Assembly: GCA_026874595.1 (NCBI GenBank) | Contig: CM049309.1 | Coordinates: 2,762,076 to 2,826,075 of the forward strand | Direction of reading: 5' to 3' | DNA length: 64,000 bases | Origin: Sipunculus nudus | Taxonomy: Eukaryota > Annelida > Sipuncula > Golfingiida > Sipunculidae | Shown: one piece after another, positions 57,567 to 64,000 of the stretch | Position numbering within the stretch: the stretch's first letter is position 1 | How the letters are laid out: every line of letters begins with the position of its first letter | Made by a program: the position numbers and the translations under genes | Notes under the pieces: model-generated | Database searches by the model: none | What the model saw: the letters and a program-made list of their open reading frames with translations, nothing else | Told to the model about the DNA's origin: nothing

Positions 57567-57664
57567 AATTTGATGACTTATTGTAAAGTTATTAGTGAAG
57601 CATTATCATAAAGTAACTCACCTTTATAATGCTTTATTGTTTAGGTTAATGGAGAACTTAATCA

Positions 57665-57958
57665 TTATTCACACTGTGTCAGGCCATTGAATATAGTGAC
57701 CACTTGGTTTGCTCTGTTGAGCTGTTTCTTCCAAGCTGGGCCAAAATCTGGCCTTGCATATACACATAATCTCAGTAGAGCTCGTCCCTCTGCCAGTGCA
57801 AAAAAAAATGTTTCTGGCACAACCCTGTTAACCTGACCCAAAAATTTGACTTGGGTTAATACAAAACCTCCTTGGCAAAGGTAATCCACAGTATCTGACA
57901 AGAAGATAGCATATCCTTCAGGTTTTACTTTGCAGTAACTAAAGAATGAATTTATCAT
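57665..57958 (-). other. Unrecognised minus-strand ORF, possible exon or repeat fragment
   Basis: 97 codons. From a possible acceptor TTCTTTAG (minus strand, about 57937) the frame gives YCKVKPEGYAIFLSDTVDY, then LAEGRALLRLC and ARPDFGPAWKKQL, which look more protein-like than random frames. The in-frame stop just before the Met argues against a standalone gene of this length. I do not recognise a family. It could be a terminal exon of a gene to the right, a pseudogene, or a conserved SINE core that happens to stay open. Confidence 0.25.
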
Positions 57959-60465
57959 AAATGGTAAATGTTATTACATGTATCTAATTATTTGTTGACA
58001 ATATGGTACTGTGATTAGTATATAGTAAGTCAGGGCTGTGTAACATTCAGGTGATAAATGTTGTTATTGAGTGAAACTGCAAGTATTTATTTTTATGAAT
58101 GTTGGATTTATGCATCTCTAGTAAGCTACCCTTTATGAATTGATTTCAGTTCACATACACATTGGCAATGTATATATTTATAATAACAGGTATAATTTAA
58201 AACTGTTGTAATCACCACTGCATAAGTTTTTTTTTTCTAGGAATGGAATTCACTTATGTTGATATTTCATTCTAGTCACATGTAAGTTAAGTATTATACA
58301 GTATATATGTAGAGAATAAGTGAAAGTCTTTTAGCATTACTATGTATATGTTTTTACTGTTTCTCTCTGGCATATGGTGTCTACCTTTCAACATTATTCC
58401 TGGCAAACGAATGAACAAATTCTCCAGATGTTTTGATGACCTAAATGAGTGCAATCATTGGTATGTAGGTGGCACCACCTACATTATCCTTATCATATGC
58501 ACGTTTCTGTATTTGGCACTTGAACATTTTAGGTTGGGAATGTTCCAGGCTGCCGTACATAACCATTCTTTGATAAAACAAAACAAATAAACACAAGGAA
58601 ACACACATCATTACACAACTTGGTTTGCTTACAAATTTGAAAGAAAAACAATTCTTCATAGCTATCACAGAACAATAACAAAATTAAAATTGTTTTTTTT
58701 TTATGTAGGATATACAAGGCAAAAAATGTATACATATTTATGCATATTTGTACACATTTCACATTTTGAGACTTTAATATTTTATATTTGAGTCTCAGAG
58801 ATTTTATAGCAGTCATGTCATCAGCAATTTAATAGTTTGTACACCATACAGGTCATACACAAACTTAAAGAATGTGGCAATTTGCATAATTCAAAATGTT
58901 CTATTCATCATGGAAGGTTTGGCAAAAATGGCTCTTCATGGGTTTGGTTAACAAAATTGCAAAAGAAAAAGAGATTGAAAACAACTGGCAGTTGATATTT
59001 TAAATAATACATCTCAGTAGTGACTCTACAGATTGTCCTGAAATTTGGTAAGCTTGTCATGGACATCTTGCATGTACATTTCAGCTGTTCTCTTGTTAGA
59101 CTGCTCATGTGTGAACCAGTATCCATTTTTTGCTACATATTCTTAGTAATGATAGAATTTTCACTATCACTTCTAAATTATAGGTTAAAATGTCAAGCTG
59201 ATTAAGCTGACTTAGAAATTTAATTTTTTTTTTCTGCAAATACTGGCCAGTTCGTTTGTTCATTGATCTTTGTTGATGTATACATTTACTATTAAGTTAT
59301 ATAAACTAAAAAATAATCTTTAAATTTTACTGTATTGTTCATTTACATGGTGTTTATTTCATGACACAATATAAGGGTTTGAATTGCAGTATACCTTTTC
59401 CACAAGTATACATGTTGCACAAAATGATTTTCTGTTGTGTTCAGTTCCAATGGACCAAGAATTGCGGGTTTTTGTCATATGAAATTATTTCAAGCCAGAC
59501 ACTCCAGAAGGAACTGCACTGTGAAAATTCAGAAAGGAATTTTACTTTAATCATGTATCATTTAACAAAATATGATCTTTTTTGTCAGTGTAACGGACCT
59601 GAACACACTATATCAGTGGTCACCAGTAGGTGGCGCCAGTGAAATGCAGAAAGATCTATTGCTATATGATTCACGTTTCATGTATTTCTCAAGTGTAAAG
59701 TACATTTGAAGAGAAGTACTTCAGGATGGCATCAATTTGTTAAACCAACAAACACCATGGTATCATTGTATATGTATGTCATTGTCATTCATCTTCTTAT
59801 TCAGATGCAATATATCTATCACTATCTTTGAAGCAAATGTCCTATTTATATGTACATTTTTGTTTGTGTTAAGCTCAGCTGTAAAACCTGCTATTTATTA
59901 CACTTATATGGATTTATTATTATAATATAGGCATTTTTAACAGGTGGGGATTATTGGGATACAAGAAAATTGTCCAAAGCAGTTCTTCCATGGACTCCTG
60001 TTATTTCCTATGAGTTTCCTTTAATTCCCAGCATTTAAGCCATATTCTTTGCACATAATATTTCCAATTAATGTTGTTAATAAGTAATTTGGTATAGAGC
60101 TGTTATTATTGATGACAACTTTTTGTAGAACTGTGTTTGTAATTGTTGCTGTCATCCAAATACAGCCATCTAAACAAACACTGCATGGAAAGATGATAGT
60201 TATTGTTAATACTGTTAATAATCTAGCAGTCTGAATGCAAACAGTGAATGAAGAGACAAAATTCACAGCTGAGATAAAAAAGATATAACAAAATGCAGGT
60301 TTTAAAAACATTTATTAGACAAATAAATCCATAAACAGCACAAAATGTTGCTTAAAGAATAACTAATACCATTGGCACAGATTGTTACAAAACCAAAATC
60401 ACAGGTATATTCTAACTGATATAAATACTACAAAGAAATAGTGTTTGGTGGGTACTTTAAGTGTG
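57959..60465. other. AT-rich DNA with scattered satellite traces
   Basis: No gene recognised. A single palindrome, TAGGTGGCACCACCTAC, at 58466 sits in a short stretch resembling the Y/Z monomers. Phrases at 59020-59060 (GATTGTCCTGAAATTTGG) also recall monomer sequence. The CTCF-like site is listed separately. Confidence 0.45.
59623..59636 (+). promoter_or_regulatory. Match to the CTCF consensus
   Basis: CCAGTAGGTGGCGC fits the known bilaterian CTCF core consensus CCASYAGRKGGCRS at all 14 positions. Occupancy cannot be judged from sequence, and the core AGGTGGCGCC is also the common repeat palindrome of this genome, so descent from a repeat is possible. Confidence 0.4.
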
Positions 60466-61115
60466 CAAAAGTATACACAAATAATACTGGTGAAACCTAT
60501 GATAATAATAACAGGACTTAGTTTTCAGTGCTCACTTTTGACAATGCTAGCATAAGATTTATATTTTATAACATACATATCAATACAGATCAATGCCAAT
60601 GGCAGAGAGCGTTCACAGATCATAAATTAATACTAGACTGAGGTCCTTCAACAATCCTCGCAGTGGTTGTGCTACATCCTCTCTGGAACACTGTCTGCTT
60701 AACCACTGCCGTCCATGACACGGTTTGTTGGATAACACCACCAGGGAAGTTGGCACAAGACCAAGAATGTGATTGTTCTGACCGGTGCAAAACTATACAT
60801 TAATACTGGTGAAACCTATGATAATAATAACAGGACTAAATTTTTTTAGTGCTAACTTTTGACAACACAAGCATATGATTTATATTTTATATTTTATAAC
60901 ATACATATCAATACAGATCAATGAAAGAAGCAGAGAGCATTTACAGATCATGAAATAATACTAGATTGAGGTGCTCCAACAATCCTTGCAGTGGTTTTTC
61001 TTCATTCATTTTGAAACTACATCAGTTGAAAAACTACTGTGTTTGACACAGTTTGCTAGATAACACCACCAGGGAACTTGGCATGTGGCCAGGAATTTTG
61101 ATTGTACTAACCAAT
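60466..61115. repeat. Tandem duplication of a 319-bp unit
   Basis: AATACTGGTGAAACCTATGA occurs at 60483 and 60802, and similarity continues through ATACATATCAATACAGATCA, GAGGTCCTTCAACAATCCT and AACACCACCAGGGAA in both copies. A partial third start (CACCGGTGCCAATACTGG) is near 61200. No gene recognised. Confidence 0.8.
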
Positions 61116-62484
61116 AGGAGTTTTGCTAATGTTGAACTTGGATCAGACCCACTTTGCACAACTCTCATTGGTCAAAATATTCTTGGTCTGTACTTAGTTC
61201 ACCGGTGCCAATACTGGCAAACCGTGCTATTGAAAGCATGGCTACATTGTACATCAAAATTATTACCTAGATAACATTGGATCCACATCCAGATCCACCA
61301 AAAGATTTTTTTTTTGTTTACCCCATAATTTAATGAACCTATGGCCTACCACATCTATTAACCATCATTGGAACTTGTAGAAATGTTGACATCAAACACA
61401 AGCTTGAGCCGGAGTGGGTACGTCCTATCACAATCACTTGCAAAATCCTTAGCGCTTCTTTTTACCCCAGTATATCTCATCTGCACCATGATAGAGCTTG
61501 TTTCATTTACAATTCATTATATATATATAAATTAAGGAAATATGTCAGGTGACATCATCATGATATCAAAGATTGTAATTACACCCCTCATCCATTATGA
61601 CAATGTCTCTTTGATATAACCCCACACCTGGTTGACGAAAGCATCAGTAAAATACTTGATTTATGTTTATCCACAATATCTCAAACAGTTTCAGTTAATA
61701 GAAATATAATATTAATTGTGGAAGGGTATGCAGTACAATGGAGTTATTTAATTGTTAGCGGTGAGTTGGAGATATTTTTATGGAGAAACAAACTGAACAG
61801 TATCAAAAAGGGCAAATTTTCACAGATCCAGATCCAAACCTGCACTTTGACACAAATAACAATTAGTCCCTGAATAATAGGTATTGTTCCTTGTCTCAAG
61901 GTTCAGCCTTCCATAAAAATGTTATCAAAATTTATTTGACAAGTCTTTGGCAATACAATCGATGCACAATGACATGACCTCAGCCATCTTTAGTGGTGAA
62001 GGTAATTATAATCTATCTACATCCTGCATTGTTATATAAACTTTATCATCACTCAGCAGCCTTTAATCAAGACAGAACATGTCAATAACAGGAACCTTTA
62101 CTGGATTTCAATAATTACTTTCTTAACTGAATAATGGTTAAGCTAAAAGCGACCCAACCATCACTTCACACAAACGTCAACATTTTTGTAAATCAATTTC
62201 ATACAATTTATGAATATCAATACAAAGGCTAAATTTATATGCTGGAATGTTGAGTATTAAGGCTACGCAAGTCATGCCACACAGTCAAATCATGATATTT
62301 TAAATTACCATGATTTAAAACTGATGGGTGAAAAACTAGGACAAACACGAAAAGGGAAGGAAAAAATTCAAAATTGCAAAATAACAAAAAAAAAAAAATA
62401 TATTACAGATTTGTGGAAAATGACATGAGGAACTGCTATGAACATTATTCTGATGGCTTGAGTGTACTAAACATTTTTTTAATA
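61116..62484. other. AT-rich DNA, nothing recognised
   Basis: No gene, RNA or repeat family identified. Confidence 0.45.
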
Positions 62485-62590
62485 ATATATAACTAGGTCC
62501 AGTGGTTACAGTTTGTGCCCTGTTAACAGACAGACAGACGGACAAAGAGTGATCGCTATTGCTCAGATGACTTTCAGTCATCTGAGCTAA
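62485..62590 (-). mobile_element. 5' end of an X-like element, reverse orientation
   Basis: On the minus strand it reads TTAGCTCAGATGACTGAAAG, TCATCTGAGC (5' hairpin), then GATCACTCTTTGTCCGTCTG and GTTAACAGGGCACAAACTG, matching the short X-like element at 34085. The rest is missing. Confidence 0.65.
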
Positions 62591-64000
62591 AGCATAATTT
62601 TACAACCTGATTTTTACCTGTGACTAGAAGACCACATAAAATGACCATACTGACACTGATAAAAGTTAACTTTATTTGGCAAAGTGGAGCATTTATGACG
62701 CAGTATATCTACTCCTTGCAATAATAAAACAGTTGTTTGATGCATGAAATATCAAATGTTGGTTAGATGTTGGTCTTTGGTAATATTACAAATATGTGAT
62801 TATAATGGCTTTGAACTGGAAACTTGAATTCTGAACAATTTGGTTAATGATCTTAATTAAATTCTTAGCTCCTGATATGTCAAATTATAAAGTTATGGTT
62901 ATTCAGGAACCAATCCTATCAGTTTAACTTTACAAATCAATGAATTTTTTATTGAATGAAACTTTTTCTAAGTTGGGTGCTGTTTGGTGAATGAGAACTA
63001 AGAATGATATTTTAATTAGCTCATTACAGTACCTTCAAGTTTTTATAGTTTCTATCCTATTCTACGGCGCTGGAATAATGAAAACCCATGACCTGTCATT
63101 AAGACATACTAGTACAACCATTCTCTTGAGGTTGTATTGAGATTTCACCAATACTGTGATGAGGCGTTGGAATGTTGGAATTTATCAATCTGAATACCTT
63201 GCTTCACATTCCAACACCTGAACCTCAATGCTAAGATCTATATAGAAAGAACGAAAAACTAGGACAGGAACACAAAATAAAATCCTAGGATCTAAACTGA
63301 ATTCACAGTTAACCAGAGTGACCATTAACTTTTGAGTAGCAAACTTTTTTTTTATGAAACTTTTAAAACATTATGAATGTAGTGGAAACTTAGATCCTCT
63401 CTTTCGTTAACAATATCACATATACAAACTGCCATAGATTCTGTGACACACTGTTCATCAATATGATGTACCAGTATCTTATCAGTATGAGGCTAACAAG
63501 CAAATGCAATGTTTTTATGTCAGGAAAATTGTGCCAGGACTTTACCCACAGTCATTTGATATATTAATTACCAGAAGGGTGTTAAGTTTTTTTATGCTGA
63601 ACTGAACATAAAGTACCATTCTTGAGGAATGAATACTGTATTGACTTGTTAAATTCATACAGAAAAATAATTATAATAACTTGTTTACAAATAACAAATA
63701 AAATATGCAAATTTACTATACTGCAGTAAATACCATCATCTGATAATGAGAATGGACAGATTTCTTATTAAAATGATGATTTCTGTACAATATGCATCAT
63801 CCTTTTGAGATACGATTTACTAACTTGATAAGCTATAAATATAAACGTACTTGAAATCTTTGTACATTCTATATACAATCAAGTGGTTGTTTGTCAATGA
63901 TGGATATCAGAGCACTTAAAAATTATATTTTTATTATCATATTGCTAATATCCAGACACAAAGCAAGTATTCATCCAGACTGGTACCCCACTCAATTTAA
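62591..64000. other. AT-rich DNA to the window end, nothing recognised
   Basis: No gene or repeat family identified. It could be the 3' part or an intron of a gene beyond the window. Confidence 0.4.

Overview
The window is AT-rich nuclear DNA from an animal. Two conserved genes are split into many short exons with GT-AG introns, and the rest is mostly transposable elements and tandem repeats. Nothing gives the species. The repeat style (Helentron/HINE or 'pearl'-like elements with tandem cores, a piggyBac, tRNA-derived SINEs, long intronic minisatellites) fits a lophotrochozoan, perhaps a mollusc; this is inference, not proof.

Genes, both on the + strand. (1) 616-25194: an acid sphingomyelinase-like phosphodiesterase of the SMPDL3 family. 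Six exons join in phase into 505 aa with a signal peptide, all metallophosphoesterase motifs and a C-terminal membrane helix. (2) 39259-50908: PIGB, GPI mannosyltransferase 3. Seven exons join in phase into 597 aa. (3) Inside SMPDL3 intron 3, an intact 617-aa piggyBac transposase (13830-15683) sits in a complete element (13343-18674) with perfect 17-bp terminal inverted repeats and TTAA target duplications.

Repeat architecture. Three dispersed families, called X, Y and Z here, share one plan: a defined 5' end, a short motif repeated inverted near both ends, a 3' hairpin, and a final CTAG/CTTGTT next to T-rich target. This is the plan of Helentron-associated elements (HINEs). Family Y, the Z copies and a stretch in SMPDL3 intron 1 carry the palindrome GGTGGCGCCACC at strictly alternating spacings of about 149 and 131 bp. 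The largest composite is X copy 1 (10764-20196), which contains a complete Y element and the piggyBac. X copies 2 (35753-38359) and 3 (43871-46369) keep the empty sites, so both insertions can be defined almost to the base.

Other layout. 1-467 is a foldback MITE upstream of SMPDL3. Intron 1 holds a 164-bp hairpin element, an hAT-like MITE and satellite monomers. 25394-38359 between the genes is almost all Z, Y and X copies plus unexplained AT-rich DNA. PIGB introns hold a 39-bp repeat of the exon 2 acceptor, two SINEs with long target duplications, a TGATCA-rich minisatellite, X copy 3, and a 1.6-kb minisatellite grown from the exon 6 donor. About 0.8 kb past PIGB is a 5.8-kb 35/38-bp satellite with higher-order structure. 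From 57.6 kb to the end there is no convincing gene, only an unrecognised minus-strand ORF, a tandem 319-bp duplication, a CTCF-consensus match and an X fragment.
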